A program made the translations under genes and the position numbers. This document shows positions 16,238 through 24,829 of a stretch of DNA of 33,560 nt, piece after piece. The notes below the pieces were generated by a model. That model worked only from the letters and a program-made list of their open reading frames with translations, was not told the origin of the DNA and searched no databases. The stretch is from Candidatus Saccharimonadia bacterium (GTDB lineage: Bacteria; Patescibacteriota; Saccharimonadia; Saccharimonadales; UBA4665). The stretch is from contig JALQUD010000004.1 of assembly GCA_023268595.1 (NCBI GenBank), positions 1-33,560 on the forward strand. The letters run 5' to 3'. How positions within the stretch are numbered: the stretch's first letter is position 1; every line of letters begins with the position of its first letter.

Positions 16238-17944
16238 ATGCATCATTCAGCTTTTTCAGAACTCAGCCTGGTCATCGTCATCACCGCCCTGGTGGCCTTG
16301 GTGATGCGCCGCCTTAAACAACCGCTCATCCTGGCCTACATCGTGGGAGGCTTTTTAGTTGGTCCGGCAGTCTTCAACCTGATCGCCGCCAACGAGACCT
16401 TTGATACGTTCTCCAGCATCGGCATCGCCCTGCTGCTGTTCATCATCGGGCTTGGATTGAACATCGGCGTCATCGCCAAACTCGGTAAAGCGGTCTTCAT
16501 CGCCGCCGGGATGGTATTACTGACCGTCGGCGGTGGCGGTTTCATCGCCCTCAAGATCATGGGTTCCGGCATGCTAGAGGCAGCCATCATCGGTTTCGCG
16601 ATGTTCTTCTCCAGCACCATCATCATCGTCAAGTTCCTAAGCGACAAGCGCGAGCAGAACCGCCTACATGGACAGCTGGCTATCGGCGTCATCCTGTTGG
16701 ACGATATCATGGCCACCATCGCCCTGCTACTGGTAGCTGCCGGTAAAGGTGGCGAACCGATAGGCCTGAATACCGTCGGCCAGCTGATGTTCAGTGGTGC
16801 GCTGTTAGCCGGCGGCCTGATCATCGCCAGTTCCTGGATATTGCCGTGGTTGGCCCGCCGGCTGGCCGACAGCCAGGAAATGCTGTTCCTGTTTGCCATC
16901 GCCTGGGGCTTCGGTGTAGCCAGCCTGTTCGAAATGGCCGGTTTCTCCATCGAGATCGGATCACTGTTCGCGGGCGTATCCTTGGCGACCCTTCCATACG
17001 CCCAAGAGATCGAAGCCCGGCTCAAACCATTGCGCGACTTCTTCGTAGTATTGTTCTTCATCGTGCTGGGCGCCAGCCTGAACATCGACCATCTGTCCGA
17101 AGCCATCATCCCGGCGCTTATCCTGTCGGCCATCGTGCTGATATTCAAACCGCTCAGCATCATATCGACACTCGGTCTGCTCGGCTTCAGTAAGAAAGTC
17201 AGCTTCAAGGCCGGCGTCAACCTATCACAGATCAGCGAGTTCTCAATCGTGCTGGTGGTGCTTGCGGTGTCCAACCAGTTGGTCGACGAAACCGCAGCCA
17301 CCATCATCACCCTGGTGGCCATCATCACCATCGCCGTGTCGTCGTATCTTATCCAGTATGACGATCAGGTATTCAAGCGCTTCGACAAGCTGCGCCTGAG
17401 AATCTTCCAGAAGGAAGCCAAGACCAAGGAAGCTAAGCACGGTCCGAAGTATCCGGTCATCATCTTTGGTTACCACAAGGGTGGGCATGAGTTCGTCAAG
17501 ACATTCAAGAAGATGCGTAAACGCTTCGTGGTGGTCGACTACGACCCTAATGTCATCGAGCACCTGACACGCCAGCACATCCCTTGCCAGTATGGCGATG
17601 CCAGCGACCTGGAACTACTGGAAGAAGTCGGCATCGACAGCGCCAAGATCGTGGTCAGTACCATCGCCGACTTCGAGACCAACCAGCAGCTGATCCGCCA
17701 CGTCAACCTGTACGATGACGACATCCTGACCGTATGTAACGCCAACAACTACAACGAAGCCTTACAGCTATACGAACTGGGTTGTAGTTACGTCATGATT
17801 CCGCACTACTCCAGTGGTGAGCGCCTGGGCAACTTCATGATGGAGAATGGCCTGGACAAGCACCGCTTTGACACGTACCGTTCCGAACATCTGCACCGCC
17901 TTTCGACCAACCACCCGGTCGATCTGGCCGACGAAGGTATCTAG
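16238..17944 (+). CDS. Kef-type (CPA2) cation/proton antiporter with TrkA-N domain
   Basis: 568 aa. Residues about 8-375 form 11-13 membrane helices of the Na+/H+ exchanger CPA2 fold (RLKQPLILAYIVGGFLVGP early; the VILLDDIMATIALLL helix carries the acidic transport residues, equivalent to the Asp pair of Kef/NapA proteins). A cytoplasmic TrkA-N/RCK Rossmann domain follows at about 407-530 (YPVIIFGYHKGGHEF, VVVDYDPNVIEHL, YGDASDLELLEEVG), and a short tail. No RCK_C domain is present. It should exchange K+ or Na+ for H+ across the membrane under nucleotide control. The nucleotide loop reads GYHKGG rather than GxGxxG, so the ligand may differ. It stands alone, convergent with the 481-aa gene 13 bp away. 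Confidence 0.9.
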   Translation: MHHSAFSELSLVIVITALVALVMRRLKQPLILAYIVGGFLVGPAVFNLIAANETFDTFSSIGIALLLFIIGLGLNIGVIAKLGKAVFIAAGMVLLTVGGGGFIALKIMGSGMLEAAIIGFAMFFSSTIIIVKFLSDKREQNRLHGQLAIGVILLDDIMATIALLLVAAGKGGEPIGLNTVGQLMFSGALLAGGLIIASSWILPWLARRLADSQEMLFLFAIAWGFGVASLFEMAGFSIEIGSLFAGVSLATLPYAQEIEARLKPLRDFFVVLFFIVLGASLNIDHLSEAIIPALILSAIVLIFKPLSIISTLGLLGFSKKVSFKAGVNLSQISEFSIVLVVLAVSNQLVDETAATIITLVAIITIAVSSYLIQYDDQVFKRFDKLRLRIFQKEAKTKEAKHGPKYPVIIFGYHKGGHEFVKTFKKMRKRFVVVDYDPNVIEHLTRQHIPCQYGDASDLELLEEVGIDSAKIVVSTIADFETNQQLIRHVNLYDDDILTVCNANNYNEALQLYELGCSYVMIPHYSSGERLGNFMMENGLDKHRFDTYRSEHLHRLSTNHPVDLADEGI

Positions 17945-17957
17945 TCTCGCCATAGAA

Positions 17958-19403
17958 CTACGCGGCGCTCGGCGCACAGCCTATTATTTCGTAGGATCCT
18001 TGCCGGCGTCGAACATCGCCTGGCAGCGGCTGATACACACACCGCATGGTCCGACCTTGGTCTCGTTGGGACCAGCCCTTGCGCTCCGCCCGGGCCATGG
18101 CTGCGGCAGCTGATACGTCAGCCGTGCTTGCCGCTCCATCGCGGCGGTTTTCCGATTCATCACTGCCACCACTGGCGCACGACGAAGTCTTCTCGGTGCT
18201 GCGTGCCCGGTCGAGCGCCAACCGGAAACTATCCATGTCGCCGAGTTCCAGCATACGGCGGGCCTTGATGATGTGTTGGGCCGATTCCGAGCCGAAGATC
18301 CGGACATCGATCGAGCGGTCGGATATCGCCCGGTTCACTAATGCTTGCCCGGACAGATGGGCCAGGCGCTTGATGGCAGCCACCGGCGTTTCCAAGTCCG
18401 GCGCCGACTGCAACAGCTCGTCGACGATGGCTTCGACGAGCGGCTCCAGATCAGCTTCCCGTTCAAAACACTTCTGGCGGTATTCCAGATATTCCTGCCG
18501 GCTACGTTGGTACGCCAAGCCACGACGGTATTCACCGAAGAACGTGCCACCGGCGGCCTCGTCATAACGGTCCACCAGGCTTACCACGCCGTCAGGCATC
18601 TGGGCCCGCGGAACCAACACCGGCATATCCAGCAGATCGGTAGCGCTCATCCCGGCAGACGTCTCGACACCCAACCCAGTCAACATATCACGGATAGTCT
18701 TCTGGTCGTGCCGTTCGCCACCAGCCACGGCCACGCCCGACACGAACGCCGACTCCTGGACCAATGTGCCGTCACGGTAACCGACGACCTGGAGCGCGCA
18801 CGACATCGTCTCGGTAAAGAAACCGCAATCGCGCATCGCGTCCAATGACATGTCATCGGCGCTGCGCGATATGACCACCACATCATAATTTTCCAGCAGT
18901 CCGCTTCGCAGATATTCTTCTATACGCATACCGTTGCGGGTCTCAGCCTCGCTGCGGCGCCGCATCTGGCGTTGTGCCGAGGCGTAGCGCAGGCCATTAA
19001 TAAAGACGTCTTCCATCGACTGGCCATACTGGCCTAGCCTGCCATCGGCACCGACTTCCAACTCCACCTGGGTGATATGGCCGGATTTGATGGACCGCTC
19101 GACCACATCGGTCCGGACGTTATTAGCTACCGCCAGGCGCGCTTCGGTATCACCTTCGGCAGCCCGTCCGATCAGTTCGGCCAGGTTGACGGCCCCCGTC
19201 TGAGTGCGCTCCTGGGAGACATCGTCGCGGACAGACTCATCAGGCCCCACCTCAACCGTAGCGGCCACCACGGCACGGCCGGCTGAGTCCGCGATGTCCA
19301 TCAACCGCCGGGCACGCTCCCACGCGACATCCTCCCACTCGAACATGTGTGCCGGTATGGCCTGCAAACCCTCAGACTGCCCGAACGTCGTGGCTGAAGC
19401 CAT
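17958..19403 (-). CDS. Hypothetical protein, probable C-terminal frameshift
   Basis: 481 aa as read. I do not recognise the family. It appears to be soluble, mixed alpha/beta, with a charged helical C-terminal half (about residues 300-410). Words that look conserved are DVFINGLRYASAQRQMRRRSE (21 residues, read as DVFINGLRYAS plus AQRQMRRRSE), DYVVISRS-like DVVVISRSADDMS and TFFGEYRRGLAYQRSRQEYL. After about residue 440 the frame turns Arg-rich with poor codons. The alternative frame over 17984-18080 reads NETKVGPCGVCISRCQAMF...DPTK with well-matched codons and CxxC-type cysteines that could pair with the SCASGG upstream in a zinc site. I infer a 1-nt indel near 18065-18085; the true stop would be at 17984. 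Start at ATG 19403; a GGGGGA lies 12 nt upstream. Confidence 0.7.
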   Translation of the reverse strand: MASATTFGQSEGLQAIPAHMFEWEDVAWERARRLMDIADSAGRAVVAATVEVGPDESVRDDVSQERTQTGAVNLAELIGRAAEGDTEARLAVANNVRTDVVERSIKSGHITQVELEVGADGRLGQYGQSMEDVFINGLRYASAQRQMRRRSEAETRNGMRIEEYLRSGLLENYDVVVISRSADDMSLDAMRDCGFFTETMSCALQVVGYRDGTLVQESAFVSGVAVAGGERHDQKTIRDMLTGLGVETSAGMSATDLLDMPVLVPRAQMPDGVVSLVDRYDEAAGGTFFGEYRRGLAYQRSRQEYLEYRQKCFEREADLEPLVEAIVDELLQSAPDLETPVAAIKRLAHLSGQALVNRAISDRSIDVRIFGSESAQHIIKARRMLELGDMDSFRLALDRARSTEKTSSCASGGSDESENRRDGAASTADVSAAAAMARAERKGWSQRDQGRTMRCVYQPLPGDVRRRQGSYEIIGCAPSAA

Positions 19404-19807
19404 CGTTGATGTATTTCCCCCGCCCTCGAGCGAAGTGTCATGGACCGGCCTGATGTGGCAGTCATAGCGTGCTTCTGCTCGGAAGACTTAACAAGCTGTA
19501 TCGGACTCTCCAGCCACGCACGACATTTTTTGCCATAGACGTGGATGGAATACCGTTGCGGCACAGTTCCCGGTTCTTCGCTTCCCTATCAGGAACAGCG
19601 AACCACGGGATTCCAGCTATATTCTTTTAATTATCCCTCGTCCATGCGTTGGAGTTAGCTGCCGGATAGTGCGGAATTTCATCCACCCATCCTGAAAGTT
19701 GACCATAAGCATGAAGCTAGTGTTAGTAGTATACCAACGCCAGGCTACGCTACATATAGTGATTTTTACGTTATGCACACTACATCTAGCGTGCATTCGC
19801 CGACTTG
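19404..19807. other. 404-bp intergenic region, no convincing gene
   Basis: It separates the 481-aa gene from the LexA-like gene, both on minus. A minus-strand TATACT at 19729-19734 is a candidate promoter for the 481-aa gene, which would give a leader of about 320 nt. An imperfect hairpin (GGTT/AACC and CGCT/AGCG arms, TCC/GGA near the loop) occupies 19569-19609. A 31-codon minus-strand frame downstream of the TATACT has no Shine-Dalgarno site and no supporting features. Confidence 0.35.
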
Positions 19808-20254
19808 TCAGTCACCAGCCGCGTACGCTTCGACCTGCCGCTGCAAGCTGCGCGCCTGGTCGCCGTACCCCAATAGCACCAATGCCTCAGCCAGTATCTG
19901 TCCGTCAGCGATGACCTCTTCGACCGTCTTGGCGCTGCGCACCCGGCCCTCCAGATGGTCGGTCATGCGGTCGAACAGCCAGTTCTCGTGGCCGTCGTCT
20001 GACGGTCCTGCCGTGGCGCTGCCGCCAGCGTCCACGCGGGTCACCACTTCCAGCGAGCGTGCCGAATGGTCACGCTTGCGCAGATGGCCGCGGGCGATAA
20101 GGTTGTTGATATGCAACGCCACCGTAGCCACCGAATTGTAATTCAGCCCGTTCATTACTTCGCGGTAGCTCGGACTATAGCCATGCTCATTGATGAATTG
20201 CTCTATAAAACTCAGCAGCTCACGCTGTTTCTTGGTCGGCCGTATATTGCTCAT
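19808..20254 (-). CDS. LexA-like DNA-binding protein without the S24 protease domain
   Basis: The open frame reaches 20356 but the ATG at 20254 is chosen: a TACAAT box lies 7 nt upstream, and the conserved domain begins right after it (MSNIRPTKKQRELLSFIEQF; then GYSPSYREVMNGLNYNSVATVALHINNLIARGHLRK, written here only as two overlapping cues, GYSPSYREVMNGLNYNSV and INNLIARGHLRK). This is the LexA N-terminal winged helix (residues about 5-68). The other ~75 residues are an unfamiliar helical segment; the Ser/Lys autopeptidase of LexA is absent in a 148-aa protein (LexA is ~200). So it cannot self-cleave and is better seen as a LexA-fold regulator. It follows the GtrA gene by 23 bp on the same strand. 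Confidence 0.75.
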   Translation of the reverse strand: MSNIRPTKKQRELLSFIEQFINEHGYSPSYREVMNGLNYNSVATVALHINNLIARGHLRKRDHSARSLEVVTRVDAGGSATAGPSDDGHENWLFDRMTDHLEGRVRSAKTVEEVIADGQILAEALVLLGYGDQARSLQRQVEAYAAGD

Positions 20255-20261
20255 GCCTAGT

Positions 20262-20267
20262 ATTGTA
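20262..20267 (-). promoter_or_regulatory. -10 (TACAAT) within a TTGTACAA palindrome before the LexA-like gene
   Basis: TACAAT 7 nt before ATG 20254, part of the 8-nt palindrome TTGTACAA. The overlap would suit autoregulation by the winged-helix product (inference). It lies in the 23-nt gap after the GtrA gene. Confidence 0.38.
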
Positions 20268-20277
20268 CAACAGTTTC

Positions 20278-20781
20278 CTAGCCGCGCTTGACCGGGCGAC
20301 GTTTGCGGTGCAGACGTGTGGTGAAGACCCAGCTGCGGTACCAGATGTAGTTCCATACCGTGAAGAAAGCCGCCGACACGAACTGTCCGATGTACGGTGT
20401 GATACCCAGTTGCTTGAGTCCAGCTACGATCAGGAAATCCAATACGAAGTCGACCAAGGTAATGATGGCGTAGCGCCCGGTGACTTCCACCTTCTGCTTA
20501 TTGAGCTTCTCATCGTGGAACACCCAGAAGCGTTGTAACAGGTAATTGACCGTCCAGCCCAGCACGTTGGCGGTCAGCTTGGCCCACCATAAGTTCATGT
20601 GTAACAGGCTGTCACAGATGAAGAAGACGGCATATCCGGTCCAGAAATACAGGCCGCCGCTGACCATATATTCGGCGATGCGGATGGCTTCGCGCTTCAG
20701 GCGGTTGTGTTTGCGCGTGGCCGCAGCCTTAGCCGAACGGTTGGCGATCTGGCGCTTGGTCATTTTCTTGCGTGCCGCCAT
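20278..20781 (-). CDS. GtrA-like membrane protein
   Basis: 167 aa from ATG 20781, chosen over the ATG at 20787 because GAGGA sits 6 nt before it. The upstream ATG overlaps the O-antigen ligase stop as ATGA, so the two genes are translationally linked either way. A basic N-terminal tail precedes four membrane helices (about residues 37-145) with the GtrA family pattern: AEYMVSGGLYFWTGY, ANVLGWTVNYLLQRFWVF and a final RSWVF. GtrA proteins are thought to move undecaprenyl-linked sugars across the membrane for glycan decoration. Its place after the ligase supports a role in surface polysaccharide assembly. Confidence 0.88.
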   Translation of the reverse strand: MAARKKMTKRQIANRSAKAAATRKHNRLKREAIRIAEYMVSGGLYFWTGYAVFFICDSLLHMNLWWAKLTANVLGWTVNYLLQRFWVFHDEKLNKQKVEVTGRYAIITLVDFVLDFLIVAGLKQLGITPYIGQFVSAAFFTVWNYIWYRSWVFTTRLHRKRRPVKRG

Positions 20782-20783
20782 GG

Positions 20784-22166
20784 TCATTCCTCGGTCTCTC
20801 CGTTAGCATCAAGCCGCTGCACCGGTCGTTCCGGCCGTTTCCATGGTATTGCCAGGGCGATACCCGCAAAGCCCCACCACAGCATCGCCAGCGTGTCATC
20901 GGTCCAGGCGTGCTGGACCAGGTTGACGAAGCTCAGCCCCACCAGCGCCGCCAACAAGCTGCGGGCCAACGCGTCATCACGTCGCCGCCATAAACGGCGC
21001 GCCAGCGAAGCCAGGATAGTGATGAACAGTCCCAGCCCAAGCCAACCGGTTTCCTGGCCGACCTGCAGGTAATAGTTTTCCGCGACCCGGGCCGGCCGGT
21101 CATTATGGACCGACGCCGGTCCGGCAGTGCCCGGCCCTCGTCCGAACGGCTCTGCCAGAACGTCACGGAAACCCTGGAGCATCACCGACGAACGGACTTC
21201 GTTGGAACTGGTAGCAGACGTTGAGGTCTCGTCACTATGGAACAAAGCGTTCTGTACGTAATCGTTATCGCGCAGCACCAATATGCCACCGGCAGCCAGC
21301 ACCGCTAGCACCGCCATACCCCAGACCAGACGGCGCCGGGCCATCCGGCTGGTCGCCAACAGCGCCAAAATAGCCATCACGCTCAGTGCCAAACCGATGT
21401 AGGCGCTACGCGAATAGGTGAATAGCAGCACGACGGTACCTGCCGCCAGCAGGCCTGCCATAGCCAGGTTGATGTGCCGACGGTCGCGCCCCCGGCCCCA
21501 ACCTCGTTGTAGTAAGGCCGCCACCGCTGCCAATACCAGCACTAAGTAGGCGCCTAACGGATTAGCGCCACGCAGGCTCGATTGGATCCGGATGTAATCG
21601 ATCTTATTATCGACCGTCTCGTAAGCTTCGATGGTGTCCGGGCCGTAACCGATCCGCGAAAAGGCGTCATACGGTAACACGAACGCCTGTAGCAGACCGA
21701 TGAGCATGACGATGACGGCAGGAACAAGCAACAGCTGCTTCCAGTGCCGGTATAACCATGGCGATGAAAGCGCGAATATCCAAGCCAGCAACAGGACCAG
21801 CACCGGCCGGATATTGACCACCCAGGCGTATCCCATGGCGTACAGGTTTACCTGACCCTTATATAAAGCCGACAGGCCCAGCACCAACTGAAGTGCCACA
21901 TAGCTCACCAGTGCCCAGAACAGCCAACCGCGCCGCATGGTCCGCCAGATGTCCGGTGACTTCCATAGTCTCCAGGCAGCCAACGGCGTCACAACCAATA
22001 ATAAGAACTCTTTCCAGAGGCGTAGCAGCTCGTAATGGCCGAACACCAGCGAGCCGGCCACCGTCAGCAGGGCATGGAACGGCACCAGTATCAAGATCAC
22101 AGCCAACACGGTATTGCCGACCATATCGGCCCGCGAGGTCGTTTTGGATGTGGCCTGTATCTTCAT
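20784..22166 (-). CDS. O-antigen ligase / polymerase-like (Wzy/WaaL) membrane protein
   Basis: 460 aa from ATG 22166; the open frame reaches 22193 but that would begin inside the divergent promoter. About 10-12 membrane helices. The family's core is seen as a helix pair around TYSRSAYIGLALSVMAI and a large extracytoplasmic loop with SSLRGANPLGAYLVL, RSSVMLQGFRDVLAEPFGRGPG and ENYYLQVGQETGWLGLGLF, matching the Wzy_C region with its Arg and His/Glu residues. Such enzymes ligate or polymerise undecaprenyl-linked glycans on the outer face of the membrane. In an organism without an LPS-type outer membrane it would build a wall-linked or capsular polymer. It forms a unit with gtrA and is divergent from the sugar transferase. 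Confidence 0.88.
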   Translation of the reverse strand: MKIQATSKTTSRADMVGNTVLAVILILVPFHALLTVAGSLVFGHYELLRLWKEFLLLVVTPLAAWRLWKSPDIWRTMRRGWLFWALVSYVALQLVLGLSALYKGQVNLYAMGYAWVVNIRPVLVLLLAWIFALSSPWLYRHWKQLLLVPAVIVMLIGLLQAFVLPYDAFSRIGYGPDTIEAYETVDNKIDYIRIQSSLRGANPLGAYLVLVLAAVAALLQRGWGRGRDRRHINLAMAGLLAAGTVVLLFTYSRSAYIGLALSVMAILALLATSRMARRRLVWGMAVLAVLAAGGILVLRDNDYVQNALFHSDETSTSATSSNEVRSSVMLQGFRDVLAEPFGRGPGTAGPASVHNDRPARVAENYYLQVGQETGWLGLGLFITILASLARRLWRRRDDALARSLLAALVGLSFVNLVQHAWTDDTLAMLWWGFAGIALAIPWKRPERPVQRLDANGETEE

Positions 22167-22179
22167 AGTGTTACAATCC

Positions 22180-22187
22180 ATTATAAT
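22180..22187. promoter_or_regulatory. Palindromic -10 (ATTATAAT) shared by two divergent glycan genes
   Basis: The 8-mer is self-complementary, giving TATAAT on plus (22182-22187; 12 nt to ATG 22200) and on minus (22180-22185; 13 nt to ATG 22166). No Shine-Dalgarno site on either side and no strong -35. Divergent transcription from symmetric -10 elements is known in bacteria; here it would couple the ligase and sugar transferase. Confidence 0.6.
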
Positions 22188-22199
22188 TGACACTAACCC

Positions 22200-23627
22200 A
22201 TGAAGAACAATACTTCTTTTGTTTATACCTTATTCCTGGCATTCGGCGATCTGATAGCCCTGGTCATCGGTTTCGTCGCAGCTTACATCTTCCGCGTCTC
22301 CATCAGCGACATCCCCATTGCCACCCCTGTACGTGCCATCGATTACCTTCAGGTTTTTCTGACCCTGCTACCGTTCTGGCTGCTGATCTTCGCCCTGCTG
22401 GGACTGTACGACAGCAATATATATGAGAAGCGTTTCAGCGAGTTCGGCCGCCTGCTGGTCGGTACGTTCATCGGTCTGCTGTTCGTGGTCTTCTACGACT
22501 TCTTGCGCCTGGATCCCATCTTCCCGGCCAAGCTGGTACCGATCTACGGCTTCGTCATCGCATTCTTCTTGTTACTACTGTTCCGGACCTGAGCCCGCGG
22601 TGTCCGTACATTATTATTCGGCTTCGACGTAGGCATTACCAACATCTTACTGGTCGGCAACACCAACATCAGCGACGAGCTGCGGGAAAGCCTGCAGGAC
22701 AGCCGCCGCTCCGGCTATCGCGTGTTAGCCGTGGTGGGCAACAATAAGGGCCATCATGCCGACTATAGGACTTTCCGGTCAGCCTTGGACCACATTGGTA
22801 GTACGCGCCAGATCCACGGCATCTTCCAGACCGAGTTATATCCGGACGAAGAGCACAACCGCGAGATCCTGGATTACGCCCAGGAGCACCACATATCCTA
22901 CCGCTTCATCCCCGGCAACACCGAGCTGTTCGTAGGTAACATCGACGTGGAATTATTCCGTTCCAGCATCCCGGTCATCGCCGTCCGGCAGACACCGTTG
23001 TTCGGTTGGGGTAACGCCGTCAAACGTGTCTTTGACCTGATAGTCAGCGGCATCCTGCTGATATTGGTCTCTCCTGTCATGTTGCTGGTAGCCGTAGCTA
23101 TCAAATTGTCAGGTGGCGGCAGCGTGTTCTTCCGACAAACCCGGCTGACCCGCTACAACCAGCGTTTCCGCGTTTACAAGTTCCGCACCCAATACGCCAA
23201 GTACGACGGCACCACGCCCGAGCAGGCTTTTGCCATGATAGGCAAACCCGAACTAGCCACCGCCTACCGCACCAATGGCGACGCCCTGGACAACGACCCG
23301 CGTATCACCCCGGTCGGCCGCTGGCTACGGGCCAGCAGTCTGGACGAGCTACCCCAATTACTGAACGTCTTCAAGGGTGACCTCAGCCTGGTCGGCCCAC
23401 GTGCACTTATTCCCGAGGAACTGGAACATTTCGATAAACGGCACACCATCCTGAGCGTCAAATGCGGCATGACCGGTCTGGCCGTCGTATCCGGACGTCG
23501 CAACATCCCCTTTGAAGAGCGCCGCAAGCTCGACATGTACTACGTCCAGAACTGGAGCTTCTGGCTGGACCTGACCATCCTGCTCAAGACCATCCGCGTA
23601 GTACTGGAACGCACCGGAGCCCGCTGA
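22200..23627 (+). pseudogene. Undecaprenyl-phosphate sugar transferase interrupted by in-frame TGA
   Basis: Two blocks in the same frame, split only by TGA at 22590-22592 (codon 131 of 476). Block one is four membrane helices (LFLAFGDLIALVIGF onward). After the stop the frame reads on as ARGVRTLLFGFDVGITNILLVGN, a usual Rossmann-like segment (23 residues; quoted as ARGVRTLLFGFD and VGITNILLVGN), then the catalytic bacterial sugar transferase domain (about 265-475): KRVFDLIVSGILL, FFRQTRLTRYNQRFRVYKFR, SSLDELPQLLNVFKGDLSLV, GPRALIPEE and YVQNWSFWLDL. A CGA or TGG would restore the family pattern, so one substitution explains it. Such enzymes start repeat-unit synthesis on undecaprenyl phosphate. 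The second block could be made alone only from an internal start. The stop is either real inactivation or a consensus error. Confidence 0.8.
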
Positions 23628-23629
23628 CC

Positions 23630-24829
23630 ATGGCCGTACCCGAAGCTCCCGCCAGCGTACACGCTACCACGACCAAGCGCACCAGCAGCCAACCATGCGT
23701 AGCCATCGTCCATGACTGGCTATACGGCGGCGGCGCCGAGCGGGTCGTCCTAGAGCTGCACCGGATGTACCCCGACGCCCCTATTTACACTTCATACTGC
23801 AACGATGAATGGCGCGCCAAACTGGACGGTAAAGTCGTCACCGGCTACCTGCAGCGTTGGCCGTTCGACCGCCTACGTAAGTTCATCCCGTTCCTGCGCA
23901 TCCAGTGGTTTGGCAGCCTGGACCTGAGCGCTTACGACGTCGTCATTTCCAGTAGCGGCAACGGCGAGGCTAAGGGAGTCTGCGCTGGTTCACTATATAA
24001 CGAGAGTCAGGTCCACATCTGTTACTGCCACTCACCAGTACACTTTTACTGGCGTCATTACGACCAATACCTGCGCAGCCCCGGTTTTGGCGCCTTTGAC
24101 CCGTTGGCGCGCCTCGGCCTGCGCCTACTCGTTGGTCCGCTGCGCCGCTGGGACCTCAAAGCCTCCAAGCATCCGGACGTCTACGCCGCCAACTCCAACC
24201 ACATCAAGTCAGATATAAAGAAGTATTATGGCAAGGATTCGACCACGGTCTTCCCGCCGGTTGACACCGACCGTTTCCGCCTCGCCCGGGACCGCAAAAC
24301 CCCTGGCGACAAACCCCGCCACGGCTTCGTGACCGTCGGACGCCAGCAGCCCTATAAGCGCACCGATCTGATCATCGAAGCCTGCAACCGGCTGCAACTG
24401 CCGCTGACCGTCCTGGGCGGCGGGCCGGACCACGACAAGCTCAAAGCCCTGGCCGGACCGACGGTCACCATCATTTCTAAGGACCAGGCCAGCGACCAGG
24501 TGGTGACCGATGCCATGCAGCACGCCGAAGGTTTCATTTTCGCCGCCTTCGAAGACTTCGGCATCACACCGATCGAGGCCATGGCAGCCGGCACACCAGT
24601 CATCGGCTACCGGGCCGGTGGCGCGTTGGATTACATCGAACCTGGCGTGACCGGTGAGTTCTTTGACGAACAGACCGTCGAGTCGCTGGTTGCGGTGCTA
24701 GGCAGCTTCAAGCCCAAAGATTACGACCACGCCGCCATCGCCCGTCACGCAGAGCGCTTCTCGGCGCAGTACTTCCGTGAGCGCATGTCTGCGCTGGTCG
24801 ACCAGGCTATCGCCAAACAGCGCAGCTGA
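23630..24829 (+). CDS. Family 4 glycosyltransferase
   Basis: 399 aa GT-B enzyme. N-terminal domain opens with VAIVHDWLYGGGAERVVLEL, the GGAE acceptor loop, after a ~20-residue Thr/Ala-rich lead. The C-terminal donor domain has FVTVGRQQPYKRTDLIIEA, LTVLGGGPDHDKLKAL, and the EX7E-like FAAFEDFGITPIEAMAAGTPV (21 residues; FAAFEDFGITPIEA and MAAGTPV), which binds the nucleotide sugar. The layout resembles WbaZ-type mannosyltransferases, but the sugar is not certain. The start is 2 nt after the sugar transferase stop, so the two genes share a transcript and act in the same repeat-unit pathway. Its stop abuts the convergent sppA stop with no gap and no terminator. Confidence 0.9.
   Translation: MAVPEAPASVHATTTKRTSSQPCVAIVHDWLYGGGAERVVLELHRMYPDAPIYTSYCNDEWRAKLDGKVVTGYLQRWPFDRLRKFIPFLRIQWFGSLDLSAYDVVISSSGNGEAKGVCAGSLYNESQVHICYCHSPVHFYWRHYDQYLRSPGFGAFDPLARLGLRLLVGPLRRWDLKASKHPDVYAANSNHIKSDIKKYYGKDSTTVFPPVDTDRFRLARDRKTPGDKPRHGFVTVGRQQPYKRTDLIIEACNRLQLPLTVLGGGPDHDKLKALAGPTVTIISKDQASDQVVTDAMQHAEGFIFAAFEDFGITPIEAMAAGTPVIGYRAGGALDYIEPGVTGEFFDEQTVESLVAVLGSFKPKDYDHAAIARHAERFSAQYFRERMSALVDQAIAKQRS

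Noticed and set aside
16336..17331. 331-codon minus-strand frame inside the antiporter gene
   Set aside because: Met/Ser/Ala/Pro-rich shadow of helix-coding codons; the plus-strand gene is a firm Kef-type protein.
19590..19720. 31-codon minus-strand ORF (MLMVNFQDGWMKF...) in the 404-bp gap
   Set aside because: No ribosome site, no recognisable feature and a 23-nt distance to the -10; likely chance.
22200..23627. TGA read as Gly or Trp (alternative code, as in Gracilibacteria/Absconditabacteria)
   Set aside because: Several genes here end at TGA at the expected family length (GT4, O-antigen ligase, RHS), and no other gene carries an internal TGA.
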